Shown: one piece after another, positions 30,310 to 38,860 of the stretch
Layout: every line of letters begins with the position of its first letter
Position numbering within the stretch: the first letter of the stretch is position 1
Assembly (NCBI GenBank): GCA_905221605.1
Contig: CAJNDS010001015.1
Span: 1 to 41,763 of the forward strand
Length of the DNA stretch: 41,763 nucleotides
DNA from: Symbiodinium natans
Taxonomy: Eukaryota > Sar > Dinophyceae > Suessiales > Symbiodiniaceae
Direction of reading: 5' to 3'
The notes under the pieces: generated by a model
What the model was told of the DNA's origin: nothing
The model's input: the letters and a program-made list of their open reading frames with translations, nothing else
Database searches by the model: none
Translations under genes and position numbers: made by a program

Positions 30310-31084
30310 CGTTCGAGTCAAGCTCCGGTCCTATAAGATCTATAAGGACATGGGACAGGTTGCTGGAAAAGCGTTCGCGAACTAAAGGTATTTACTTTTC
30401 CACTGTGAACATTTCTATGTACCCAGCTCGTTTGAGCTTCCATCGACCAACATCACATGCAGCGTCAACCCACCTCACATAGTTTGGGAAGCATTGGGCT
30501 GCAAACTTTGTCAGTCGATCATCCCATTCTGCACGGGGCCGCCCGGCAACTCTAGCGGGTCGTGTCATCTTTGCCGCAAGAGATATTCACCAAACCGACA
30601 GCACAGTGCAGAAAGTGCGTCACCAGGACTGCAGCACCATTCACGAAACAGTGATGGCCATGCCGAGCTAATTACCGAAGAGCCGAGCATTTATGGCATA
30701 TGACATGTGCCGGATGTAAATGATCAGGTGGTTCGCGGCTGCCTCTCTGCATAACTGTGCAGTGAAAACCATGGCGTCGCAACCATCGCAGGCTGCGCTG
30801 GGCCAATCCCGCAAGGAGGACGCGCAAGGCCAAACGGCAAAAACTGTGAACGAACGCTGTTGACCCTGACAAGCTTCTGACTGCCACTTCTCTCCGCCTA
30901 TGCAGGTCCGGCAATTGCGCTCAAAAAACAAGGCGAGCTTTCGGCTTCGGGGACATCCAAGCTCGCGCGACACAGGGCCGATCGCTATCGATCGCTCAGA
31001 CTCTGTTGGCGGTGCATCAACTCCACATCGAGGTGCGACCCGCGCTGTGCGAGGCAAGGTTGCTTCGGTGCGCGGGAGCAGGCT
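30310..31084. other. No recognisable gene
   Basis: Only overlapping frames (30668-31144 - is the longest and continues the LINE fragment phase without recognisable RT motifs). A cysteine-containing short frame at 30494-30703 + (KLCQSIIPF, CHLCRKRY) is not assignable. Confidence 0.35.
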
Positions 31085-31340
31085 TGGGTGTTTTTGACTC
31101 ACGGGACATCGTGTCACACGCCACCCGGCCGTCGCGGGAGACAACTACTGCACGGGGGGGCGCTCTATAAGGCTACGTGACGTGGAGTTGGCTGGCTAGG
31201 GCGTCGGTGCCCGAACGCGCTTGAAGGGCGTACTGGAAAGACCGAGTAGCCGCGTCGAACTCGGGAGCCTGTTTGGCGAGAGCATGCGAGAGCGCAGGCG
31301 ACCAGCCTGCCCGCGGAAGCAATCCCCCGTGGCGATTTTT
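31085..31340 (-). pseudogene. LINE RT fragment, downstream half of a split copy
   Basis: On -, from 31336 down: IATGDCFR (equivalent to RGIAAGDVFR in the + strand copy), then, after a frame change, LSHALAKQAPEFDAATRSFQ and YALQARSGTDALASQLHV. A stop follows, then AVVVSRDGRVACDTMSRE at 31153-31100, which matches RT motif A (VLVSLDGRSAYE in the + copy), with the first catalytic aspartate retained but its usual leucine neighbour changed to arginine. Beyond motif A the match fades. The upstream half of the same copy lies at 33128-33591. Confidence 0.78.
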
Positions 31341-31347
31341 CGTTATA

Positions 31348-31408
31348 TGGACGATGTGATGGATGGTGTGATGGATGCTGCCCGGATGGATGGCGTGATG
31401 GATTTCGT
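31348..31408. repeat. GATG-rich minisatellite, left edge
   Basis: Imperfect ATGGATG(G)N(G)TGATG units. Similar units lie at the other edge of the insertion (about 33070-33128). Confidence 0.75.
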
Positions 31409-31469
31409 GGATTTTACTCTTAAAATGATTATGATTTTTAATGCACGGGGTGGGGTTGGCGGGAGTCGC

Positions 31470-31990
31470 ATGAACGACAACCCTCTGAGTGTTTTGGCGT
31501 TGTCGAAACGCAAAGCGAGGACCCTTTGCGTGTGCGCGGGGTGTCGTGATTGCACGAACAATCCCGCGTGTTTTGGCGGTGTCGAACCGCAAAAGCGATG
31601 ACCCTCTGCGTGGGTGCAGCGTGTCGCGATCAAATGAAGGACAGCATGGACAACCCTCTTCGTGTTTTGGCGTTGTCGAAAGCCAAAGATTGAGGACCTT
31701 CTGCGTGTGCGCGGGGCGTCGTGATCGCACGAACGACAACCCGCTGCGTGTTTTGGCGTTGTCGAACCGCACAATAAACGATGACCCTCTGCGTGGGTGC
31801 AGCGTGTCGCGATCGCATGAACAACAACCCTCTGCGTGTTTTGGCGTTGTCGAAACGCAAAAATTGAGGACCTTCTGCGTGTGCAGTCGTGATCGCACGA
31901 ACATGCACGAACGACAACCCTCTGCGTGTTTTAGCGTTATCGAAGCGCAAAAACGAGGACCTTCTGTGCATGTGCGGGTAGTTATTTTCA
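31470..31990. repeat. ~88-base tandem array with conserved hairpin
   Basis: The word GTTTTGGCGTTGTCGAA starts at 31491, 31569 (variant), 31663, 31750, 31838 and 31928 (variant), giving periods of 78, 94, 87, 88 and 90. Units alternate between GAGGACC(C/T)T(T/C)TGCGTGTGCGCGGGG- and GATGACCCTCTGCGTGGGTG-type halves, each followed by (TC)GTGATCGCACGAAC-like sequence. Within the units GCGTT-GTCGA-AACGC can form a stem-loop. Because the period is close to a multiple of three, frames stay open on both strands (31489-32193 + and 31173-32132 -), which should not be read as genes. Confidence 0.92.
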
Positions 31991-32174
31991 CGGTGCAAGT
32001 TAGGGTTTTGGTTTTGGGTGGAAGAAACATGAATTGTCTGGCTCTGCCAGAATGCAACATCCACAAGCATAAGTCGAAGAGTTTAAAGGACACGGTGGTG
32101 CTGGGCCCTCTTGTGCTTGCAGATCCAGACATGAGGAACAGCGCGTTACAACGGGGGCTTTCTTGTAGGTCCGA

Positions 32175-32340
32175 TGAGGATCCTAAACCCTAAACTCTAA
32201 ACCGCCGCTACTTGGCCAAATTTCTGTATTTTTTGTGCGATCTCTCGAAGACAAACGCTAAATCCTCGAAACACCAATTTTTTCCGATTTTCACGAAAAT
32301 CTCTTGAGAATCAATTTTCTGCGAAATTTGCAAAAATCCG
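32175..32340. other. Short telomere-like word and AT-rich spacer
   Basis: CCTAAACCCTAAACTCTAAA at about 32181 is a three-unit CCCTAAA-like sequence in the - orientation. The rest is A/T-rich with no gene. Confidence 0.5.
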
Positions 32341-32354
32341 ATTTCCGGGACCCC

Positions 32355-32535
32355 CGCGATTCCCCGCGATTCTCCGCGATTCTCCGCGAAATGCCCCGCG
32401 AACGCTTCTGAGTGGTTTTTGATCTACGCAGACAGGCCCGCGAAATGCCCGCGAACGCTTTTGAGTGGTTTTTCATCTACGCAGACCCGCCCGCGATTCC
32501 CCGCGATTCTCCGCGATTCTCCGCGATTTTCCTGG
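32355..32535. repeat. CCGCGATTCT 10-base repeats and a 50-base duplication
   Basis: CCGCGATTC(C/T) units repeat at 32357-32390 and 32491-32528. Between them a ~50-base segment occurs twice (about 32387-32434 and 32437-32486), with the shared words GCGAACGCTT, TGAGTGGTTTTT and ATCTACGCAGAC. Confidence 0.88.
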
Positions 32536-32811
32536 GTTTCTTGTTTTTTGGGGCTTTGTGGAAATTGACTGGGTCCCCAAAGTTTCCGAAAAAATGGCGT
32601 ATTCCGGGCTGTTTTGGTGTTTTAGGCGCATTTCAGGATTTTTCCTGAAAATCGGAAATTTTGGTGTTTCTGAGGCTTCGCCGATAAATACGGATGTTTT
32701 TGTAGAGAGAGAGCAAATGTTCCACAAGGCCACCACCAAGCCCGACCGACTCTTGGCGCTTGGCCGAGACAGAGACTTTCTTTTGATGGGCTCACGCATT
32801 TTTGGCTGAAT
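32536..32811. other. No gene recognised
   Basis: T-rich sequence with a - strand frame (32473-33108) that is basic and repeat-spanning. No family recognised. Confidence 0.35.
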
Positions 32812-32832
32812 AACCTGGACGTTGTCCAGGTT
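32812..32832. terminator. Perfect short hairpin
   Basis: AACCTGGAC and GTCCAGGTT pair perfectly (nine base pairs) across a GTT loop. It is in a repeat-rich insertion. There is no adjacent gene and no U-run, so a transcription terminator role is only a formal label and not supported. Confidence 0.4.
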
Positions 32833-32924
32833 GTTCGTCAGTGACCTTACGAGCGTTGCTGGGTTCTCGCAAAAATCACTAGGCCCCACCGCGAAATTAA
32901 CAATGTGCGGGGTGTCACGATATT

Positions 32925-33127
32925 CCCCCTGCGTGTTTTCGCGTTGTCGAAACGCTGTCGAAACATGTCGAAACGCAAAAACGAGGACCAGCGTGGGCTG
33001 TCGCGATCGCACAAACGACAGGCATGTTTTCGTGTTGTCGAATGGTTTTTGTACAACTTCGTCGTCGTCGATGCAAGCATGGATGTCGTCGTGGATGGAT
33101 GTCGTCATAGATGTCGTGCTGGATGTC
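32925..33127. repeat. Outlying array units and right-edge GATG repeats
   Basis: Two more relatives of the ~88-base unit start at 32935 and 33025 (GTTTTCG(C/T)GTTGTCGAA), 90 bases apart. Then comes GTCGTCGTCGATGCAAGCATGG and GATGTCGT(C/G) units to about 33128. Their separation from the main array suggests the intervening 0.9 kb came in after the array formed, or that the array was broken by local rearrangement. Confidence 0.75.
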
Positions 33128-33591
33128 GTGAGGTCTTATTCACGACTCGAAACAGCTTTCGGGACAGCAGTTCTGTAGTTCTTTGCACGGACGTTATGAG
33201 GCGAGCGAGAGCCAACGCCGCCCCGGCAGTGGCTGCGTACGTCAACAAATCTAGACCCTCAGCATCTTGCAACAAGACCTTCGAATGATCGGGGAACATG
33301 TCGCTGCCCCCACGCGTGTCACGGAGCGCCGTCGCGACAACAGCTGTCAAACGAAGCAGCTCGGCTGGTAAAGGGCCGGTGGCAAAGGCCGGCACGGTTC
33401 GAGGGGGCGGCGTTCGGGATCGGTAAGGCCCGTCCAAGTGTTGTCATCGGCCATCGCTGGCGCAGCAGCGTCGTCCACTCGTCGTACTGGAACCCATGTG
33501 CCCGCTCTAGCAGCGCCAGGTGGCCCGCACACCGATGTTGCGGTGAGCGTGTGAGCAGCATGCGCGGCGCGAGCATGAACAATGTCCGCAC
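33128..33591 (-). pseudogene. LINE pre-RT fragment, upstream half of a split copy
   Basis: Starting at 33591 on -: LFMLAPRMLLTRSPQHR, LLERAHGFQYDEWTTLLRQ, then in another phase LTAVVATALRDTRGG, SKVLLQDAEGLDLLTYAA and ALARLITSV. These align in order with the + strand copy (LFLLAPRMLLARPEQQ; AAFQRGEWRQLL; LSTGAVASTLREARRGG; HLKLLLQDLEALE). The alignment ends around the start of RT motif 1 at about 33130, exactly where the downstream half at 31340 takes up. It is head to head with the + strand LINE at 33761. Confidence 0.8.
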
Positions 33592-33760
33592 ACGGGAGGC
33601 TTATTTCTCGCGGTGGCGAGCACGTTGCCCGCGCAAACCGCACGGCAGGCCACATGTTGCATGCGCTGCTGCAGTTGATTGGCTCTTTTACCTTGCAGCA
33701 CTTTTCGGCTCGCCCACTCGTAGTCCGCATCCCTCGTTTAGGGCCAAGTTTTACTGGGCA

Positions 33761-34208
33761 ATGGCAGACATGGAATGCCAGATCTGCCACACCCGTGCCG
33801 CTGAGGTGGAAGGCCGCTGCTGCCGGCCATGCATGGAGGTGGCGCGCTTACAGCGGATGGTGCATGGCAGAAACAATCTGGGCCGTGCCGGCAACCTTGG
33901 CACTTTTGGTCGGAACAGTCGACGCCATCAATGCTATGGTCTATGGGCCGTCGTCTCGCAGCCCAACGCCCGAGCGTGAGGAACCAGCGGAGCCTCGCGG
34001 CCGCAGTCGCAGCCCGCCTCGTGGCAAGGGCGGCGGCAGGTCGGGCGGCGGCAGGCCAAGCGGTGGCAAGCAGAATGGCGGCAAGGGGCATGGCAAGCGG
34101 CCGGAAAAAGGCTGGCGCGGCAACAATCGCTCGGGCGAGGACGATTTGGTGCAGAGGGCGGCAGCTGCAGCAGCCAGGGCGGGCGTGGAAGCAGTCACAG
34201 GCCGCTGA
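33761..34208 (+). pseudogene. LINE ORF1-like zinc-ribbon and RS/RG-rich protein
   Basis: Starts at ATG 33761 with MADMECQICHTRAAEVEGR and CCRPCMEVARLQRMV, giving C-x2-C then CC-x2-C ligands for a zinc ribbon. About 100 bases in, the phase changes (the original frame ends as a dead extension) to WAVPATLALLVGTVDAINAM, a hydrophobic helix, then GPSSRSPTPEREEPAEPRG, GGRSGGGRPSGGKQNGGKGH and a TGA at 34206. RS/RGG-type regions suggest nucleic-acid binding. I infer it to be the first ORF of the downstream element from position and style. A separate host gene is the alternative. Confidence 0.5.
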
Positions 34209-34845
34209 GAGGGAGGCCGCACTCCGACATGATTTTTTGCAGGAGTCCAGCCGGGCGGCCAACAAGCCAAGCGAGCTGACCGCCCGAACAGCTGAACTCC
34301 ACATTTTCACGCCAATATCGAGAGCCACTTCGCAGCGCAATAGCGCAAAAAGGCTGACCTGCTTGGTTGCTGGTTGTGCATGTTTGCTGCCTGCAGCCCA
34401 AATAAAAGTGGACCCGCGATGGCCCAATCGAGCTACCGCTATGGACCGAGCCCGACGAGGTGCCAGCGCAGGACGTCCCTCGCCACGCCAACTCGCGCGC
34501 CCCGGTCAGGATGGAGCTCTGCAAGCCCACATGCGTGTGTTCACCAAGCAGCCGGTCGCGACGACGAGGGGCGCGTACGGGGAACGCGTCGCCTGCACGC
34601 CGCCGCGCGTGGACCTCCTGACGGACCCCCACAAGAGATTGAGGCATGACTTCTCGCGAATCGGGTACACTCTTCCGCCGGTGCGCAACCTCAAGCGTGC
34701 ATCGACGTTTTCTAGGTGTGCAGGCGAGGGGCATGACCCGCACCGTGGACGATGTGTCGGCGAAGCATCGAACCCAGGCCCGCCCAGCGAGCGAACCGCC
34801 GACACGCCACAACGCGCCCGCGCTTTGCATGCGCTCGCCCAAATG
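34209..34845 (+). pseudogene. LINE ORF2 N-terminal segment with VGEASNPGP motif
   Basis: Within a 376-codon frame (33829-34959) the credible part starts near ATG 34441. It includes FSRIGYTLPPVRNLKR, then FSRCAGEGHDPHRGRCVGE at about 34708-34764 with the continuation ASNPGPP at 34765-34785. The C-x4-H-x2-H-x3-C spacing just before is like a small zinc site. NPGP is the invariant end of 2A ribosome-skipping peptides, which several non-LTR retrotransposons carry near their N-termini. However, the acidic residue is one position off the canonical D-x-E-x-NPGP, so function is not assured. Confidence 0.55.
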
Positions 34846-35340
34846 AGGCCGGACGCACCCTCGCCTGCCGGGACGATAGTGAACCGAAATGGTTTGATTG
34901 TGATTATTCGCCACGCTATTGATTTTTTCATTGCATGCAGCAGTGAACACGTTCTATAAGGTGAAAACGTCTTCCATTGCCTCGTTTTTTTTGGGGGGTT
35001 TTGAGCTAGGCGGTGCCCTCGATTTTCAGATCAGTTTCTGCAGCGATGAGTATGCTATACCAATAGGCCAATTGCGCACAATTCCTAGCTGCCACACATG
35101 ATTAGTGCCTCTCCTCTCTGGCCAAGTTCAATTGAAGCACGCGTCAAAAATCTCAGCAATGTTCCGAATGTTTAGTCAAGATGCTCGCAGTGTTCTTGCA
35201 GGATGTTGGACATGTTTGGGAACCCTGCTGGCAGTGCGGGCTGACTCATACCAAGCAACATTGCCACACAACCTGACACCGCGTTCCTGCCATGCCTGGG
35301 CAAATCCTGACCCATCCCCCATCCGAGATATCCCACGTTT
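34846..35340. other. Unlike sequence interrupting the LINE
   Basis: Lower GC than either side, with T-runs (near 34986) and no open frame in the style of the element. It may be an insertion or non-homologous filler. The interval 35105-35340 holds only chance frames. Confidence 0.45.
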
Positions 35341-36285
35341 TTGCTTGGACACGTGTCTCCCACGAAGACCCTTGAAAAACCGTACGCGTCACCGGCGGCC
35401 ACCCCACGTCAGCCAGTCCCAGGCATCGGGTCGTTTCGCGCAGGAGAACAAGCGCCAGAGCAGGCGGGCGAGGCCACACCAGGCTTCACGCCTCACACCC
35501 CGACACGCGGCTCTGCCTTGGCAAGATGCGCGACCGCCAAGCGTTGCTCTTGGCTCTTTGTACCCTTGCTGCGTGCGGGCGCCGGCCACCTCACGAGAGC
35601 GGCCGAGCAAGCCTGGCAGGAAGGACCGGGCTTCGGGACGCGCTTTGCAGAGTTCGCTGCTGCCTTGCGCCGTGCCCCCGGAGTGCCGCCAGCCACGCTC
35701 CTACGCCTCCTGCGCGCAGCCGCGGATTGCGCCAACGTCGAGGTTGGCACATTGGCCGCGGAGCCGGATGGGCTTCCTGCGGACGCCCCATTGCCGGTCT
35801 CGGCAGCGGTGCTGGTGTGCACGGCGCCCGACGGCTACCTTTCCGCGCCCGCTCAGTCCGCCTTGCTCGAGGCCTACGGTGGCGGCGCGCTCGCAGCCGC
35901 AGCCCAAGCGTTGGCCGACGACATTCGCGCCACGTTCGAGCCCCTGCGCAGCCCCGCCGCCCACCGACGCCGTAGACCGAGACGATCGCGGCGCCGCCGG
36001 CAGGCTGACCATCAGAACGGCGACGCCGGTCCTGCAGACATCGACTCGGACGATGCTGTCCCCGCATGCCCGCCGCCCGCCGCATTGACGAGCGATGTAG
36101 CCTGGGAAGCCCTTGACGAAGTCGAACTCTGCGAGGAGCTTCGCAACCCCGCACCCACCCTGCAGGATGTGCCCCCCTTCATGCGAGCGGCAGTCCGCCA
36201 CGCGTTGACGTCAGCCCTGACACGCCTGCGCGCGGCACACGGCCGGTCAGGGCACTGGCCCGAACGCTTCCAGAGCGTGGAACTG
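35341..36285 (+). pseudogene. LINE ORF2 region upstream of RT
   Basis: A continuous 318-codon frame, among the longest in the window, rich in alanine and arginine. It includes FRAGEQAPEQAGEATPGFTP, RAAEQAWQEGPGFGTRF, an Arg-rich stretch (HRRRRPRRSRRRRQ), an acidic PADIDSDDAVPA and LDEVELCEELRNPAPTLQDV, then PPFMRAAVRHALTSALTRL. At its end GCGTGGAA(A)CTG would encode the start of the AW(K)LFLLAPRMLL segment that resumes at 37097. The frame changes at the nested insertion. Confidence 0.6.
36279..36285 (+). repeat. Left short direct repeat (target site duplication)
   Basis: GGAACTG here and GAAACTG at 37097-37103 flank the 811-base nested copy. Six of seven bases match, and both fit the host codons for W-K-L (TGG AAA CTG). 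Confidence 0.5.
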
Positions 36286-37096
36286 ACTCACCCTTGACCC
36301 CCAGGCCATGCAGCTTGCACTGAGACGACGCCTGCGACTGCCCTTGCCGCTGTGCTCGAACCGTTGCGGCCCTGGACCAGGCTGCGGTCAGCGGGTCGAC
36401 CAATACGGGGACCACGCCCTCGCGTGCCCACGGACGGGCCTTTTGGCCAGGCGCGCCAAAACAGTCGAGCGCGCTTGGGTTCGCGTGGCGCGGGAGGCGG
36501 TGGGGGCCGACGGGCAGGTCGTACCACAACAGTGGTTGGCCCACACCACAGCACCGGGCGTGCCTGCAGGCGACCGCAGACGGCTCGATGTCGTCGTGTA
36601 GCCTGGCGCGGCAGAAACCGATGGGGCCGTGCTACGAGTGGCGGAACGCCGCAAGCTGGCAGCCTACCCGGAGCTCGGCTGCGGGGGCCCCCAGCGGCTG
36701 GTGGTGCTTGGGTCGGAGGTTGGGGGCCGCTGGAACGGCGATGCGCAACGCTTCGTCCGGGACCTGCTCCGCGTGCGGGCGCAGCGCGCGCCGCCCGCTC
36801 TCCGGACAGCAGCGAGCGCCGGCTGGTCGCGTCGCTGGTGGGGCATGCTCGGAGTCGCCGTGCAGCATGCGGTCACAAGCACAGCCCTCGGTTGTGCGTG
36901 GCCGGCCCCGCTCCACCCCAGCCAGCACGCAGACCCGCCTCTGGAGCGGGTGCTGGAGCTCGCGGTCCCAACTGGCCCGAGCTTGCTACCCCTCCGCGCC
37001 TGAGGGCAGACCGGCTTGAGGGCAACAGGCCCGTGACTCGACCTCGCAGGACCTTCATCACGCAGGCGGAAAAGTCCGTGACAAAAAAAAAAAAAA
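36286..37096 (+). mobile_element. Nested 5'-truncated LINE copy with poly(A) tail
   Basis: Carries only the element's C-terminal part: MQLALRRRLRLPLPLCSNRC, GPGPGCGQRVDQYGDHALAC (a C-C-H-C zinc knuckle), RTGLLARRAKTVERAWVRVA, VVPQQWLAHTT and DRRRLDVVV. A TAG then marks an internal deletion, after which GAVLRVAERRK, LVVLGSEVGGRWN, FVRDLLRVRAQRAPPALR and RRWWGMLGVAVQHAV run to a TGA at about 37003. About 80 bases of 3' sequence end in 14 A (37083-37096). Flanking repeats and resumption of the host protein at 37097 mark it as inserted. The deletion removes the CCDATLVSP segment present in the host copy. Confidence 0.75.
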
Positions 37097-38234
37097 GAAA
37101 CTGTTCCTACTCGCCCCGCGCATGCTGCTGGCACGCCCGGAGCAACAAGGCTCACAAGGCCGGGCTACGCTCCTCGCGCGGGCTGCGGCGTTCCAACGAG
37201 GCGAATGGCGACAGCTTCTCGCCGCCGCACGGCCCGGACCACGAGCTCGCGAGCGTCCGAGCGCAAACGCCTGCGAGCATGCGCCAAAGTGCGGCAGGGC
37301 GAGCTCTCTCGTGCACGACAGGTACTCACGGCAGCCGAGCTTGCGCCGGGCACGGAGGCCACGTGGGACGCGCTCACTGACCCCGCCCGCTGAGCTGCTT
37401 CAGTACCAACCAGAGTGCTCCGTTCAGCTCTCAACCGGAGCAGTCGCCAGCACACTTCGCGAAGCTCGCCGGGGTGGCGCGGCTGGCTTATCCGGCATGA
37501 GGGCTGAGCACTTGAAATTGCTTTTGCAGGACTTGGAGGCGCTGGAACGGCAGATGTCGTAGCCGGCTTGGCTTGGCCATGGCGCGCCTCACCGTGTTGC
37601 GCAAGCCGGACGGAGGGGTGCGAGGCATAGCCGCGGGCGACGTTTTTCGCCGCCTTGTCACCAGAACTCTGGCCAAACAGTGGGCGCAGGTCTTCGATAA
37701 CGCTACTCGCCCATACCAGTTCGCGCTCCAAACCCGCACGGGGGCGGACGCTCTCGCCGCCAGCGTGCGGGCTGCCTTGTCCTTGCCCAGGCTCAGTCCT
37801 CGTGTCGCTGGACGGCCGGAGCGCATATGAGCCTTCCTCAGCGAGGTCGCGCCGGAGCTCCTCCATGCTCCTCCCCTGTGCGGCTTTTTTATGGCCAGCC
37901 CTCCAGCTACTGCTGGTGGGACGTCACGGGGGCGTGTCGGACCGTGCCGCAAGGCGAAGGCTGCGAGCAGGGCGATCCCCTTGCTCCTGCGCTGTTCGCG
38001 CTGGGACAACACGAGGCGCTCTGCCAAGCCGCGGCCAAGCAGCACCGCGACGATAACCTTCCTGGACGACCTTTATGTCGTGACACTGTCCCAGAGCTTG
38101 CGCGGGCGGCCCTGGACAGCACGACGACAAGCGTCGAGACGCACTGTGGCATCGCTTCTAGCCTCGGCAAAACAAGGGCGTTCACGCTGACGCTGGGAGA
38201 GACCCCCCCGCCGCCCGGCATCTCCGAGCTTTGA
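37097..38234 (+). pseudogene. LINE reverse transcriptase domain (frameshifted)
   Basis: In order: LFLLAPRMLLARPEQQGS, AFQRGEWRQLLAAAR, CAKVRQGELSRARQVLTAAE, STLREARRGGAAGLSGMRAE, HLKLLLQDLEALE, MARLTVLRKPDGGVRGIAAG, PYQFALQTRTGADALA, motif A VLVSLDGRSAYE (about 37795-37830), motif B GCEQGDPLAPALFALGQH (about 37960-38010), motif C FLDDLYVVT (about 38060-38083) and motif D HCGIASSLGKTR (about 38142-38175). These are RNA-templated DNA polymerase motifs, and the motif A aspartate and the FLDD pair are present. The motifs fall in at least three reading phases, so no intact enzyme is encoded. Confidence 0.88.
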
Positions 38235-38777
38235 GGCGCCGCCTGCGACAACCTCTGCCTCTGCACAGCAACACCTGCAGGCTTCCGCAGCAGTGGCTGG
38301 CCAACACCACCGCCCCGCAGGTCGGAGCGCAGGACCGTCGCAGACTCGACCTCGTCGTGATGCTGCGACGCCACGCTGGTTTCCCCGCTCACGCGATCGG
38401 GGCACCCGCAGCCATGCGCAGCGGCCATGGATGGGGCCGTGCTGCGGGTGGCTGAGCGCCGCAAGCAAACGCTCGTCGTGCTCGGCTCCAAGGTGGGCGA
38501 CCGCTGGAACGCCCAGGCCCGAGGCTTCGTGCGAGACCTGGTGCGTCTCAAGGCGTACCGCGCCCCCCTCCTCGTGCGCGCGGCAGCGACAGCGGCTTGG
38601 GCGAGGCGTTGGTGGAACATGCTTTCAGTCGCGGTGCAGCAGGCAGTCGCCAGTACGGCTCTGGGAGGTGCCTTGCGGCAGCCGCTGCAACCTGAGGCTG
38701 GCGAGGGCCCGCCACTCGACAGCGTCATCCACCACGCTGCCCCTGAAGGCCAGAGTCGCCCGCCCCTGCGGCCGTAG
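38235..38777 (+). pseudogene. LINE C-terminal nuclease-like domain
   Basis: LRRRLRQPLPLHSN leads straight to LPQQWLANTTAPQ, so the zinc knuckle seen in the nested copy is deleted here. DRRRLDLVV is followed, after a one-base phase change, by CCDATLVSPLTRSGHPQ, then DGAVLRVAERRK, VVLGSKVGDRWNAQ, RRWWNMLSVAVQQAV and a stop at 38777. The paired LD-hydrophobic and D-x-T-x-V segments suggest the PD-(D/E)xK fold of restriction-like endonucleases, but that is inference from pattern only. Confidence 0.68.
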
Positions 38778-38860
38778 CGAAGGGACACCTTCAGGCACAA
38801 AGCTGTTATCAGAAGCTCTGGGGATGCACGCACTGACAGAATTAAAACTGAATTAAACCA
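38778..38860. other. LINE 3' flank
   Basis: A short non-coding interval after the host stop, with GAATTAAAACTGAATTAAACC near 38835. No poly(A) tail of the kind seen at 37083 remains. Confidence 0.4.

Larger units (their letters stand above)
31341..33127. mobile_element. 1.8-kb minisatellite-rich insertion splitting a LINE
   Basis: The two sides of this interval are consecutive parts of one - strand reverse transcriptase copy, broken near the motif LRKPDGG|RGIAxGD. Inside are GATG-rich repeats at both edges, an ~88-base tandem array, a telomere-like CCTAAACCCTAAACTC word (about 32182), CCGCGATTCT repeats, a perfect hairpin and two more array units. The edge repeats (31348-31408 and about 33070-33128, GATGGATG/GATGTCGTG words) are similar to each other. 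No transposase or clear target duplication is found. It may be an inserted non-autonomous element or local repeat expansion. Confidence 0.6.
33761..38777 (+). mobile_element. Decayed full-length-like LINE (host copy)
   Basis: Order of parts: ORF1-like zinc-ribbon/RGS-rich segment (33761-34208), NPGP segment (34441-34845), a gap of unlike sequence (34846-35340), N-terminal ORF2 region (35341-36285), nested younger copy (36286-37096), pre-RT and reverse transcriptase (37097-38234) and C-terminal nuclease-like domain to a TAG at 38775-38777. Translation changes phase at least six times. I infer one host element because the protein resumes across the nested copy exactly where it stopped. With a zinc-knuckle plus C-terminal nuclease-like domain and no apurinic endonuclease seen, it resembles restriction-like-endonuclease LINEs. 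Confidence 0.7.

Noticed and set aside
30107-30385. ORF with Leu-Pro repeat
   Set aside because: A by-product of the (CTTTGC)13 microsatellite.
31470-31990. CRISPR-like array
   Set aside because: Units are continuous minisatellite copies with no unique spacers of fixed length, the context is eukaryotic and no cas-like genes are present.
31173-32193. Long open frames on both strands (319 codons -, 234 codons +)
   Set aside because: They are kept open by the ~88-base array, whose period is near a multiple of three. Only the last part of the - frame is LINE RT.
34195-34950. 251-codon - strand ORF opposite the NPGP segment
   Set aside because: High-GC shadow of the LINE coding strand. The + strand shows recognisable motifs.
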